Part shown: one piece after another, positions 51,104-58,686 of the stretch
Position numbering within the stretch: position 1 is the first letter of the stretch
Layout: each line of letters opens with the position of its first letter
Assembly (NCBI RefSeq): GCF_001583415.1
Contig: NZ_CP014475.1
Span: 2,666,001-2,730,000, forward strand
Length of the DNA stretch: 64,000 nt
Origin: Mycolicibacterium phlei
Lineage (GTDB): Bacteria > Actinomycetota > Actinomycetes > Mycobacteriales > Mycobacteriaceae
Reading direction: 5' to 3'
Translations under genes and position numbers: made by a program
The notes under the pieces: generated by a model
Told to the model about the DNA's origin: nothing
Database searches by the model: none
Seen by the model: only the letters and a program-made list of their open reading frames with translations

Positions 51104-51723
51104 TCACCGGGTCCGATTTTCGGCGGGGCCGCGGATCGACGGTGCCACGCTGATCGGTGACCGGGTGACACCGATCTCGGGCTTGCTCGACGGCGACTGG
51201 TTCCGCGGCGGGTAGTACGGCTGGTACACCGGCGCCCTGTTCTCCTCCTCCGGCGGCGGGGGAGGAGGTGGCGGCGGGGGCGGCGGAGGCTGCTTGCTCA
51301 TCGTGGGAGTCGACACCGGCGGCGGTGTGCTGACCGCGGTGGTCTGGTCGCCCGGCGCCGGGACCTCGTCATCGTCATCGCCGGACCCGCCGATGAACAG
51401 GGCGATGAGCCCGGCGATCAGCGCCACCGCGACGACCGCTGCCGCGGCGAGGGCCGCCGGCCGGGTGCGGTACCACGGTTTCGGCGCGGGCTTGAAGGTC
51501 AGGGCGGTGACGGGCGGTCCGACCGGAACCCGGGGCGGGGATGGCGGTCGTCGTACCAGTCGTCGGCGGGCGGCGCCTCCGGAACCTCGTGGACCTGCGG
51601 AACCTCGTGGGTCTCAGGGGCCTCGGGAGCGGCGACCGGGATCGGCTCGGTGATCGGATCGTGGTCGACGGGCGCGGGCTCGTCCGGGTCCCAGCCCCAG
51701 AGGGCGTCGCGCTCTGCGGCCAT
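51104..51723 (-). pseudogene. Proline-rich single-pass membrane protein, broken by a frameshift near 51540
   Basis: Two adjoining frames make up one protein. From ATG 51723 a cytoplasmic acidic, proline-rich segment (ERDALWGWDPDEPAP... DDWYDDRHPRPG) is read to a stop at 51499. One base over, without a start codon of its own, the frame gives PAPKPWYRTRPAALAAAAVV, a transmembrane helix (VALIAGLIALFIGG), GDDDD and a tail with 13 consecutive prolines, ending at 51104. One extra C in the C4 runs near 51532-51540 would join them into about 206 residues. The fold resembles mycobacterial membrane proteins of unknown function. Confidence 0.65.
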
Positions 51724-51843
51724 GCCCGAAATGCTACTGGCAAGCCCCGCCTCCACCGGCGCGAGCGCTCAACCTTGGACGATCTTCGGGGCTCAGAACG
51801 TACGAGAGCGTGCCCGCGGGGGCTGCTCGAGACGGCCGCAGGA

Positions 51844-52569
51844 TCAGCCGGTGCGCATCATGTCCTGTGCGCGGACGGCGGCGGACATCACCCTGCTGCC
51901 GGGGTGCATCCGGCCGAAGTGCATGAGCAGCGTGACACGCAGCGCTCCCGACCGGCACGGCATGTTGGCGTGCAGACTCCGGTAACCCCACAGCAGATAC
52001 ATGTCGCCGGGGGTCATATCGACCACCTGACCGAAACCCGGTTTGCCCACTCTGCGCAGAAGCCGTCGTCGATAGAAGCCACTCTGGGAGAAGGCTTTAC
52101 CGACAACGTTGCTGATCGCGAAGCGCCGGAACGGGCGTCGGTTGAACAGGCCGACCAGTTCTCCGGAGGTTCCCCGTCCCGCGTCCGGGATGAAGATCGG
52201 GACGATCACCGTGATCGCGCTGGCGTCGTAGTGAAACCACCAGGCGTCGCCCTCCTCATGCGGACCGGCGATGATCCGCACCGCACCGTCGAGCAGTTCG
52301 GCGTCCGCCTTGGCCTCGGGCAGGCGGGTCCGGATGATGTCGGTGAGAAGTCGGAGAACCCTGCTGTCGCTGATCATTTCGGCCAGAGCAGGGGTGCTCG
52401 GCGATCGGACGAGGCTGTTGCGCTCACCGTGCTCTGCCAGGTAGCGGCGTACCTCGTCGCGCGCCTCTGCCAACCAGTCCTCGGATACCGCGTTCGGTAG
52501 ACACACGACTCCGCGGGCATCCATCCCATCCGCGATGTCGGCGGGTCGGCAGTCGATATTCAGTTGCAT
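51844..52569 (-). CDS. Phytanoyl-CoA dioxygenase-like Fe(II)/2-oxoglutarate oxygenase
   Basis: A 241-residue protein with the facial triad of 2-oxoglutarate oxygenases: H113-x-D115 (WFHYDAS) and His200 (SLHANMP), followed 11 residues later by Arg211 (ALRVTLLM) for 2-oxoglutarate binding. The PhyH family fits the size and spacing. Start ATG 52569 is a best guess; ATG 52590 and GTG 52602 are in frame, and none has a clear ribosome-binding site. Substrate unknown. Confidence 0.75.
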   Translation of the reverse strand: MQLNIDCRPADIADGMDARGVVCLPNAVSEDWLAEARDEVRRYLAEHGERNSLVRSPSTPALAEMISDSRVLRLLTDIIRTRLPEAKADAELLDGAVRIIAGPHEEGDAWWFHYDASAITVIVPIFIPDAGRGTSGELVGLFNRRPFRRFAISNVVGKAFSQSGFYRRRLLRRVGKPGFGQVVDMTPGDMYLLWGYRSLHANMPCRSGALRVTLLMHFGRMHPGSRVMSAAVRAQDMMRTG

Positions 52570-52644
52570 CGATCGAGAAGTGTAAGTCATCTCGCGGGAC
52601 ACGACTCGGCGGCAACTGTCACCGTGACGAAAAGCCTTGAGTCA

Positions 52645-52679
52645 GCGGGCCGGACCCGCGTGATACGGGTCCGGCCCGC
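52645..52679. terminator. Terminator hairpin after the histidine-rich gene
   Basis: A 14-bp perfect stem (52645-52658 GCGGGCCGGACCCG with 52666-52679) and a 7-base loop, just beyond the stop of the minus-strand gene at 52685. Confidence 0.75.
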
Positions 52680-52684
52680 CGCTC

Positions 52685-53506
52685 TCATTCGCCGTCGTGC
52701 GACGTATGCGAGTCGGCGTGACCACCCATGTGGTTGCCCGCACCGCCGCCGGAACCCACACCGCCACCGGAGTTTCCGCCGCCCATGCCACCGCCCATGT
52801 GACCGCCGTGGTCGCCATGACCGCCGTGGTCATCCGGACCGGTGTGGCCGCTGTGGTCGCCGGGTTCGTCGCCCGGGTCAGCCGTGTGCTCGTCGGGATC
52901 CTGGTGCCCCTCGTGTCCTCCGGTATCGGAGTCACCACCGGCGCCGCCGTCGTGTTCGGTGTGCCCGTCGGTGTCCGCACCGCGGTCGTGGCCCGCGTGC
53001 CCGCCTCCGGAACCGCCGTGCCCGCCGTGCCCGCCGTGCCCGGAGTGGCCGCCACCGGCCTGGCCGGCATGGGCGGCGTGGCCTGCGACGGTGTGCACCG
53101 TGCCCGCGTGACCGTCGTGATCTCCACTGGCGTCGTGGCTTTCGGCGTCACCGTGTCCGGCGTGGCTCTCGTCGCTCGCGTGGTCGGCGTGGTCCTGGTC
53201 GGTGTGCGCAGCGTGGCCGGCGGGCGTCACCGCGCCGTGGCCGGTGTGGTCGTGCGCTTCGGAAGGGCCGTGCGCGTGGAGCGCACCGTCGGTGGTGTGG
53301 CCGGCGTGCTGCTCGTGCACCGTGTGGTCCTGGTGCTCGGCGGCGGGATGGGCGTGCTCGGAGTGCTGACTGTGCTCAGCGGTGTGGGCCGGCACCTCGA
53401 CCGTGGCGGCCGGGTCGTGAAACTGCCAGACACCGAGCGCTGTTGCCGATGCCACCGCGACGGTGGAACCGGCGATCTTCATGGACAGGGTCTTGAAAAC
53501 GAACAT
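52685..53506 (-). CDS. Histidine-, glycine- and aspartate-rich exported or membrane-anchored protein
   Basis: A 273-residue protein with an N-terminal hydrophobic stretch (MKIAGSTVAVASATALGVW, about residues 9-27) and then about 240 residues of low-complexity sequence. I count 49 histidines (18 percent), mostly in HxxH, GHxGH and HD repeats, and no cysteine. The composition suggests binding of Zn, Cu, Ni or Co outside the cytoplasm, as a reservoir or sensor. The gene for a small histidine-containing membrane protein lies 126 bases upstream. Function in metal homeostasis is inference. Confidence 0.8.
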   Translation of the reverse strand: MFVFKTLSMKIAGSTVAVASATALGVWQFHDPAATVEVPAHTAEHSQHSEHAHPAAEHQDHTVHEQHAGHTTDGALHAHGPSEAHDHTGHGAVTPAGHAAHTDQDHADHASDESHAGHGDAESHDASGDHDGHAGTVHTVAGHAAHAGQAGGGHSGHGGHGGHGGSGGGHAGHDRGADTDGHTEHDGGAGGDSDTGGHEGHQDPDEHTADPGDEPGDHSGHTGPDDHGGHGDHGGHMGGGMGGGNSGGGVGSGGGAGNHMGGHADSHTSHDGE

Positions 53507-53632
53507 TTCGTGCAGCGCCTTTCAGGCATGACGGGACCGCGCGGGTACCCGAAGGAGTCAATGGGTCATCGACCGGCGTGAATCGCGTTGGCGATCACCG
53601 GTGTTCGTGATGCGACGAGAGTCGTCGAGTGA

Positions 53633-54163
53633 TCAGGCCGCAGCGCAGCGCGGCGGCGCCCGGGTGCCGACGGGCGCGATGGCGACACGGCGCACCGCGA
53701 CGGTGGCCGTCGGCCACCACGGGACCGCGACCGCCGGCGGCGGTTCGGCACGGTGGAACAGCCGCAGCCAGCACAGGAGTTGTCCGCACACCCCGTAGAG
53801 GTGCTCGACGAGGCTCACCAGCACCGCGCACGCCACCGCGGCGAGCCCGTGGGTGAGCAGCATCGGCAGCGACGGTGTCAGCGGGCAGGCGTGGTGCGCG
53901 GCTGCGACCAGCACCAGATGGCCGGCGGTCTGACCGAGTACCAGCGCCGCGCTGAGCGTGGGGATCCGGCCGACGCGTCGTTCGAGGGGACGGGAGCTCG
54001 ACAGCGCACCGACCGCGGCGCACGCCAGGACGACGAGAACCCATGCGGCACCGCCGGGCAGCTCGGCGCCGCCTGCCGTGTGCGCGGCCGTCGCGAGCAG
54101 GGCTGAGCACACGCCGACCAGACCACCGCGCAGACCTCGTGCGCGCACCGCCGGGGAGCTCAC
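53633..54163 (-). CDS. Small polytopic membrane protein
   Basis: A 176-residue protein with about four hydrophobic helices (VGVCSALLATAAHTAGG; WVLVVLACAAVGALSS; LSAALVLGQTAGHLVLVAAAHHACP; LLTHGLAAVACAVLVSLVEH). Histidines and cysteines occur inside or at the ends of helices (AAHHACP, CGQLLC), a pattern seen in metal- or haem-linked membrane proteins. GTG 54163 is the start. Likely co-transcribed with the histidine-rich protein. No named family recognised. Confidence 0.72.
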   Translation of the reverse strand: MSSPAVRARGLRGGLVGVCSALLATAAHTAGGAELPGGAAWVLVVLACAAVGALSSSRPLERRVGRIPTLSAALVLGQTAGHLVLVAAAHHACPLTPSLPMLLTHGLAAVACAVLVSLVEHLYGVCGQLLCWLRLFHRAEPPPAVAVPWWPTATVAVRRVAIAPVGTRAPPRCAAA

Positions 54164-54184
54164 GGCCGCAGATCCTACCGACGA

Positions 54185-54203
54185 CTACTACAGCTGATAG
54201 TAG
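54185..54203. promoter_or_regulatory. Palindrome upstream of the membrane protein gene
   Basis: CTACTA-N7-TAGTAG (54185-54190, 54198-54203) is a perfect 6+6 palindrome centred 31 bases upstream of GTG 54163. The arrangement resembles BlaI/CopY-type operators (TACA..TGTA-like core ACAGCTGA), but no such regulator is encoded nearby. The TetR gene ends just beyond, at 54209. Confidence 0.5.
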
Positions 54204-54208
54204 AGGGA

Positions 54209-54766
54209 CTATCCGAGCAGTTCGGCCTCCCGCGCGACCGCTGCGTCGACACGCCGACGGTCGCCGGTGGCGAGCAGGTCCAGCAGCGCCCCGCGCAGGA
54301 TCGCCAGGGCGCGGGTGCCGTCGACCTCGTCGGCGCCGTGGTCGGCGAGCACGGCCAGCCAGTCGTCCACCGTCGCCCGCGCGAAACCCGCCCAGGCGCC
54401 GTCGGGTTCGACCAGCGACCGGGCATAGGCCTCCACCCACAGCCGAAGCAGCGCACGGTGATCGTCGACGGCCAGCCACGACCACAGCTCCGTCACCGCC
54501 CGCCTCAACCCGAGCGGCCTACCGGAGGTGGACGCGCGCAGCCGCTCCAGCAGCGAGAGTTCGTCGGCCCGCGCCCGGGCCAGCAGGGCTCGCACCAGTC
54601 CGTCCTTGTTGCCGAACAGGAACACCAGCACCCGTGGACTCGAACCGATCGCGGCGGCCAGCGGACGCAGTGACATCTCGGCGATGCCGTGTTCGAGGAC
54701 GTAGCGGTAGGCGGCCTCCAGCAGCTCGGTCCGGCGCGGCGAGGAGGTTGTGCTCTCGGCGGGCAT
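54209..54766 (-). CDS. TetR family transcriptional regulator
   Basis: A 185-residue TetR-type repressor. The N-terminal helix-turn-helix covers roughly residues 12-55 (LLEAAYRYVLEHGIAEMSL, RPLAAAIGSSPRVLVFLFGNKDGL). The C-terminal ligand domain is variable. A perfect 20-bp palindrome lies 18 bases upstream of its ATG at 54766, in the divergent promoter shared with the GNAT gene, so autoregulation and control of that gene are likely. Confidence 0.88.
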   Translation of the reverse strand: MPAESTTSSPRRTELLEAAYRYVLEHGIAEMSLRPLAAAIGSSPRVLVFLFGNKDGLVRALLARARADELSLLERLRASTSGRPLGLRRAVTELWSWLAVDDHRALLRLWVEAYARSLVEPDGAWAGFARATVDDWLAVLADHGADEVDGTRALAILRGALLDLLATGDRRRVDAAVAREAELLG

Positions 54767-54783
54767 GGGGATAGGCTACCGCC

Positions 54784-54803
54784 ACTGAAACACTTGTTTC
54801 AGT
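54784..54803. promoter_or_regulatory. TetR-type operator in the tetR/GNAT divergent promoter
   Basis: ACTGAAACA-CT-TGTTTCAGT is a perfect palindrome with 9-bp arms and a 2-base centre. It lies between TetR ATG 54766 and the GNAT ATG 54826. Its length and symmetry fit binding of one or two TetR dimers. Confidence 0.75.
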
Positions 54804-54825
54804 CCGCCGATCGGAGGAGAGGCTC

Positions 54826-55359
54826 ATGGCGGAAACGGTTGATCACGAGACGTTCCGGCTTCGTGAAGCCGACCAGCCGGGCGATCTGGGCTGGGTCGTG
54901 ATGGCTCACGGCGAGATCTACGCCGAGCAGTTCGGCTGGAACACCGAATTCGAGACGATGGTGGCCCGGATCGTCGCCGACTACGCCGGCGGGCATGACC
55001 CGGCGCGGGAGGCCGCCTGGATCGCCGAGGTGGACGGCCGGCGCGCGGGGTGCATCTTCCTCGTCGGCACCGACGATCCCGACGTCGCACGGCTGCGACT
55101 GCTGCTGGTCGCCCCGCAGGGGCGAGGACGCGGAGTCGGCAACCGGCTGGTGCAGACGTGCATCGACTTCGCCACCCGCGCTGGATACCGCAAGGTCACG
55201 TTGTGGACCAACGACGTCCTGGTCGCGGCGCGCAGGATCTACCAGGCGGCCGGCTTCGTCCTGGTCGACGCGGAGCCGCATGTCAGCTTCGGTCACCAGC
55301 TGGTGGGGGAGAACTGGGACCTGGACCTGGCCGCGACGGCAGTTCCGTTGCGCGGGTGA
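54826..55359 (+). CDS. GNAT family N-acetyltransferase
   Basis: A 177-residue GNAT-fold acetyltransferase. The acetyl-CoA pyrophosphate loop reads APQGRGRGVGNRLVQ, and VLVAARRIYQAAGFVLV follows. An N-terminal helix-rich MarR-like tail is absent. ATG 54826 has GGAGGAGAGG upstream. Substrate unknown, perhaps an amine that is also the TetR ligand. Confidence 0.88.
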   Translation: MAETVDHETFRLREADQPGDLGWVVMAHGEIYAEQFGWNTEFETMVARIVADYAGGHDPAREAAWIAEVDGRRAGCIFLVGTDDPDVARLRLLLVAPQGRGRGVGNRLVQTCIDFATRAGYRKVTLWTNDVLVAARRIYQAAGFVLVDAEPHVSFGHQLVGENWDLDLAATAVPLRG

Positions 55360-55374
55360 CGCTACGCTGGCCCG

Positions 55375-56043
55375 GTGACGACGACTGAGATCACCGTCCG
55401 CGGGTCGTTCAGCTCCGCGCACCCGCCGGAGCGTGCGACGGTGCACGCCGTGATCGGCTACGAGGGTCCGGCGATGGATCCCGTATACCGCCGTGTGGCA
55501 ACCGACTTCGAGACGGTTAAGGCGTCTGTGGAGGCCTTGATGGACGCCTCGGTGACCTGGTGGGCCGCCGATCAGTTGCGCACCCGGTCCACGCGTCCCT
55601 GGAACACCGACGGCAAACAGCTGCCCCTGGTTCACCATGCGAACGTGAACCTTCGGGTGAAGTTCCGCGACTTTGCCGCAATGTCAACGTGGATCGGCGG
55701 GCACGTCGCCGACATCGAGGGTTTCCGGGTCGAGCGGATCGCGTGGGCGCTGACGGAGAAGCGGCGCATCCAGCTGATCCGTCAGGTGCGGGAGCGGGCG
55801 GTGCACGACGCACGGGATCGCGCTCAGCTGTATGCGGACTCACTGGGGCTCGGCACGGTGGTTCCCGTCGCGCTCGCCGACGCGGGCATGCTCGGCGCCG
55901 GCGTGCATCCCGACGGGGGTGTCGGTTCCGGCCGGCCGGTGACGCGGTCGGCGATGGCGGGCTCCGACGCCGCCGCGGTCGAACTGGTACCGCAGGACAT
56001 CGAGGTCACCGCCTCCGTGGACGCGCGCTTCATCGCCGGGTAG
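55375..56043 (+). CDS. SIMPL domain (DUF541) protein
   Basis: A 222-residue protein with the SIMPL/DUF541 pattern: an opening strand ITVRGSFSSAHPPERATVHAV, a central WTRSTRPWNTDG-like segment (DQLRTRSTRPWNTDG) and the helix RAVHDARDRAQLYADSLGL. Unlike many SIMPL proteins it has no signal peptide, so it is probably cytosolic. GTG 55375 starts 15 bases after the GNAT stop. Function unknown. Confidence 0.78.
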   Translation: MTTTEITVRGSFSSAHPPERATVHAVIGYEGPAMDPVYRRVATDFETVKASVEALMDASVTWWAADQLRTRSTRPWNTDGKQLPLVHHANVNLRVKFRDFAAMSTWIGGHVADIEGFRVERIAWALTEKRRIQLIRQVRERAVHDARDRAQLYADSLGLGTVVPVALADAGMLGAGVHPDGGVGSGRPVTRSAMAGSDAAAVELVPQDIEVTASVDARFIAG

Positions 56044-56074
56044 CTCCGCCACGACGCCCGTCGACCAGCCTCGG

Positions 56075-56090
56075 TCTCTAATAGTCGAGA
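56075..56090. promoter_or_regulatory. Candidate IclR operator, copy 1
   Basis: TCTCTAATAGTCGAGA: arms TCTC and GAGA with an 8-base spacer, 42 bases upstream of the second IclR ATG (56133). The same layout (TCTC-N8-GAGA, sharing ATAGTYGAGA) recurs at 57052-57067 ahead of the alcohol dehydrogenase gene. Confidence 0.55.
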
Positions 56091-56132
56091 GAGCCTTGGT
56101 ACACTGCAAGGTCTCGAGGAGGGGGGACAACC

Positions 56133-57002
56133 ATGTCGAGACGGGGCACCTCTGCACCCACGGAACGGGTCGTCGATGTCGTCGAGTTCATCGCCAATCG
56201 GCGCGACGGCGCGCGGTTCTCCGATGTGGCGCGCGAAGTGGGACTGACCCAGGGCACGGCGAACGCGATCCTGAACTCGCTGTCAGACCGGGGCTGGCTG
56301 ATACGCGACCCGTCGACCAAGGTCTACCGTCCCGGTCCCGCGCTGGCCGCGGTCGCCGCTGCCACCGAGGCGACCCAGCCGTTGACGCACACCGCCAGAC
56401 AGGCCGCCACCAGGCTGGCCGCCGAGCTTCGGGTACCCGCGTCGGTGGTGGAGCGGGTGAAGGACTCGCTGGTCATCGTCGCGATTGAGGGCTCGTGGAC
56501 GCCCGAGACCCTGCCCGGCGAACGCATCCCGTACGCGCCGCCGTTCGGGGTGGCCTTCGCCGCCTGGGCACCGCCCGACGAGCAGCGGGCCTGGCTGGCG
56601 CGTAATCCCGATGTCGACGCGGCGGCGGCCAAGCGCCTGCGCAGCGTGCTGAAGCAGACCCGGGAGCGCGGCTTCGACGTGGACTGGACGACGCCGGTGC
56701 TGGCGCGGGTCTCCCGGCTACTCGGCGAGGTACGCGGCGACCGGACCGTCCCGGATCCGGTGCTCGCCGTGCTCGACAAGGCGCTCATCGACTGCGCCAA
56801 GGTGGGCTACCGCTTCGACGACGATCCCGAGATCGAGTCCCAGCCGGTGGCCACCATCGCCGCACCCGTGTTCGATGAGGCGGGGCGGGTGGCGCTGATC
56901 CTCGGCGTGCACCCCGGACGAGCCTTGCCGCTGAAGGAGATTCGCCGCATCGGCAATCTCGTCACCGAGGTCGCAGCCGGCCTGAACCCCGACCAGCGTT
57001 GA
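56133..57002 (+). CDS. IclR family transcriptional regulator
   Basis: A 289-residue IclR regulator. The helix-turn-helix is within residues about 8-60 (RFSDVAREVGLTQGTANAILNSL, cut here to DVAREVGLTQGTANAIL), with a C-terminal effector domain (VVERVKDSLVIVAIEG, GERIPYAPPFGVAFAAW). The gene follows a good ribosome-binding site (GAGGAGGGGGG). The shared TCTC-N8-GAGA element upstream of it and of the next gene suggests self-control and control of the dehydrogenase. Confidence 0.88.
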   Translation: MSRRGTSAPTERVVDVVEFIANRRDGARFSDVAREVGLTQGTANAILNSLSDRGWLIRDPSTKVYRPGPALAAVAAATEATQPLTHTARQAATRLAAELRVPASVVERVKDSLVIVAIEGSWTPETLPGERIPYAPPFGVAFAAWAPPDEQRAWLARNPDVDAAAAKRLRSVLKQTRERGFDVDWTTPVLARVSRLLGEVRGDRTVPDPVLAVLDKALIDCAKVGYRFDDDPEIESQPVATIAAPVFDEAGRVALILGVHPGRALPLKEIRRIGNLVTEVAAGLNPDQR

Positions 57003-57051
57003 CGTGACACCCGTGCGGACATAGCCTCCATTCAGCTTTCGAGGGTAGTAA

Positions 57052-57067
57052 TCTCGGATAGTTGAGA
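57052..57067. promoter_or_regulatory. Candidate IclR operator, copy 2
   Basis: TCTCGGATAGTTGAGA, 12 bases ahead of GTG 57079, matches the element at 56075-56090 at 13 of 16 bases, including both 4-base arms. It overlaps the region of the likely -10 or start site. Confidence 0.55.
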
Positions 57068-57078
57068 ACGGAGTTCGC

Positions 57079-58155
57079 GTGGCGATGCGGGCGATGACGT
57101 ATCGGAACCGGAAGATCCAGATCAGCGAGGTTCCCGTGCCGGAGCCCGGACCCGGCCAACTCCTGGTCCGCACCCTCGCCTGCGGAATCTGCGCGTCCGA
57201 CCACCACTACGTCGACCATCCGGAGGTCAACGCCGCCGACAAGTCCGGCATGCGCGTCGACGCCCCCGATCGGGACGTCATCATGGGCCACGAGTTCTGC
57301 GCGGAGATCGTCGATTACGGGCCCGACTGCCAGCGGAGCCTGCCGATCGGAACCCGGGTGACCTCGATACCCGCGCTCATCGGCGCGGACTCGATGCGCA
57401 TCGTCGGGTACGCGCCCGACTCCCCGGGCGGATACGGCGAGTACTTCGTGCTCACCGAGTTCATGGCACGCGCGGTGCCCGACGACATCCCCGTCGAACA
57501 CATCGCGGTCAACGATGCGATCGCCGTCGGCTGGTACTACAGCCGCATCGGCATGCAGCACGTCGTCGACCGCGGCACCGCCCATCTGGTGATCGGCTGC
57601 GGTGCCATCGGCGCCTCGGTGATCGCAGGCCTGAAACTGCTTGGCGCACAGACGATCGTCGCCGCCGACTACTCCGCCTCCCGCCGCGAGACCGCCCTGG
57701 CCCTGGGCGCCGACGTGGTCGTCGACCCGGCTGAGGAGTCGCCGTACGCGGTGTGGCGGCGCGCGGCGTGGGGTTCCCCCGACGAGGTCCACAACCAGAT
57801 GTGGCAGATGGGCCTGCCCTCCCAGGTTGTCTACGAATGCGCGGGAGTCAAGGGCGTGTTGACCGACATCATCGAGAACTGCGCGGCCGGTGCGCACATC
57901 CTGTCCGCGGGCGGCTCACACATCGACGAGATCCCCTCGGCGGTGGCCCATCTCAAGGGGCTGAACATCCAGTGGGGCGGCGGTCCGGAGTTCGACGACT
58001 GGTACGGCTGCCTGGACATGATCGTGGAGGGCAGGCTCGATCCCCGGCCGTTCATCGGGGAGACGATCACGCTCGACGCGCTTCCCGACGCCTTCGAACG
58101 TGCGCGTTCGTCGTCGTCACCGCTGCGCATCATCTGGAAGGCCGACCATGTCTGA
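57079..58155 (+). CDS. Alcohol dehydrogenase, MDR family (no structural-zinc cysteines)
   Basis: A 358-residue medium-chain dehydrogenase. Catalytic zinc candidates are in CGICASDHHYVDH and GHEFC; the four-cysteine structural zinc loop of classical alcohol dehydrogenases is absent. The nucleotide motif reads IGCGAIGASVIAG. GTG 57079 has GGAG 5 bases upstream. Overlaps the following SnoaL-like gene by eight bases. Likely acts on a hydrophobic alcohol. The upstream IclR may control it. Confidence 0.88.
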   Translation: MAMRAMTYRNRKIQISEVPVPEPGPGQLLVRTLACGICASDHHYVDHPEVNAADKSGMRVDAPDRDVIMGHEFCAEIVDYGPDCQRSLPIGTRVTSIPALIGADSMRIVGYAPDSPGGYGEYFVLTEFMARAVPDDIPVEHIAVNDAIAVGWYYSRIGMQHVVDRGTAHLVIGCGAIGASVIAGLKLLGAQTIVAADYSASRRETALALGADVVVDPAEESPYAVWRRAAWGSPDEVHNQMWQMGLPSQVVYECAGVKGVLTDIIENCAAGAHILSAGGSHIDEIPSAVAHLKGLNIQWGGGPEFDDWYGCLDMIVEGRLDPRPFIGETITLDALPDAFERARSSSSPLRIIWKADHV

Positions 58156-58606
58156 CCGTGACGACATCATCGATGTGCTCGTGCGCTACGCGACCGGGAT
58201 CGACAGCCGCGACTGGGATCTGCTGCGCTCCTGTTTCACCGACGACGCGACGTTCGACTACGGACCGATCGGTTTGTGGAGCAACCCGGACTCGCTGACC
58301 CGCTACATGAAGGGGGCGCACTCCGGGCCGTCGATGCACCGGTTGACGAACTTCGCCATCACCGTCGACGGCGACACCGCCACCGCACGCACCTACGTCG
58401 ACGCCACCGTCATGGGCCCGGGCGGCGTCGGCGCGGTGGAGAACTTCGGCTGGTACGACGACCGCCTGGTCCGGACCCCGGACGGCTGGCGGATCGCCTT
58501 CCGCCGCACCACATTGCACGGCATCCGACTGCCCGGGCTGCTGCGTGTCGTCCCGCCGACCCTCGGGGTGCGCCTGGCCGGCCGGATGGGCCGTCGCCGC
58601 CGCTGA
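58148..58606 (+). CDS. SnoaL/NTF2-like fold protein
   Basis: A 152-residue NTF2-superfamily protein (DDIIDVLVRYATGIDSRDWDL then CFTDDATFDYG; both trimmed). It contains the acidic DD and the hydrophobic cavity pattern of SnoaL_4 and ketosteroid-isomerase-like proteins. It is translationally coupled to the dehydrogenase by an 8-base overlap. Reaction unknown. Confidence 0.8.
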   Translation: MSDRDDIIDVLVRYATGIDSRDWDLLRSCFTDDATFDYGPIGLWSNPDSLTRYMKGAHSGPSMHRLTNFAITVDGDTATARTYVDATVMGPGGVGAVENFGWYDDRLVRTPDGWRIAFRRTTLHGIRLPGLLRVVPPTLGVRLAGRMGRRRR

Positions 58607-58624
58607 CGCACCGTCGCCCGATCT

Positions 58625-58652
58625 TTGACAGCTGTCAGAACTCTGCTACCTT
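58625..58652 (+). promoter_or_regulatory. Promoter with embedded TetR-type palindrome for the FMO operon
   Basis: TTGACA (58625-58630) and TACCTT (58647-58652) are spaced by 16 bases and resemble -35 and -10 elements. The -35 is inside the perfect 12-bp palindrome TGACAGCTGTCA (58626-58637). The TetR gene two positions downstream is the obvious regulator. Confidence 0.65.
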
Positions 58653-58686
58653 TAGCGTGACGGAGCTCACAGAACGGTAGGAAGCC

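Noticed and set aside
51176..51300. GGC/GGA-rich low-complexity stretch as a possible structural repeat or recombination site
   Set aside because: It is explained by the 13-proline tract and flanks of the membrane protein on the minus strand.
52697..53581. 294-residue plus-strand frame opposite the histidine-rich gene
   Set aside because: Its Val/Gly/Arg repeats are the complement of the GHD-rich codons. The minus-strand gene has a hydrophobic N-terminus, a ribosome-binding site and a terminator.
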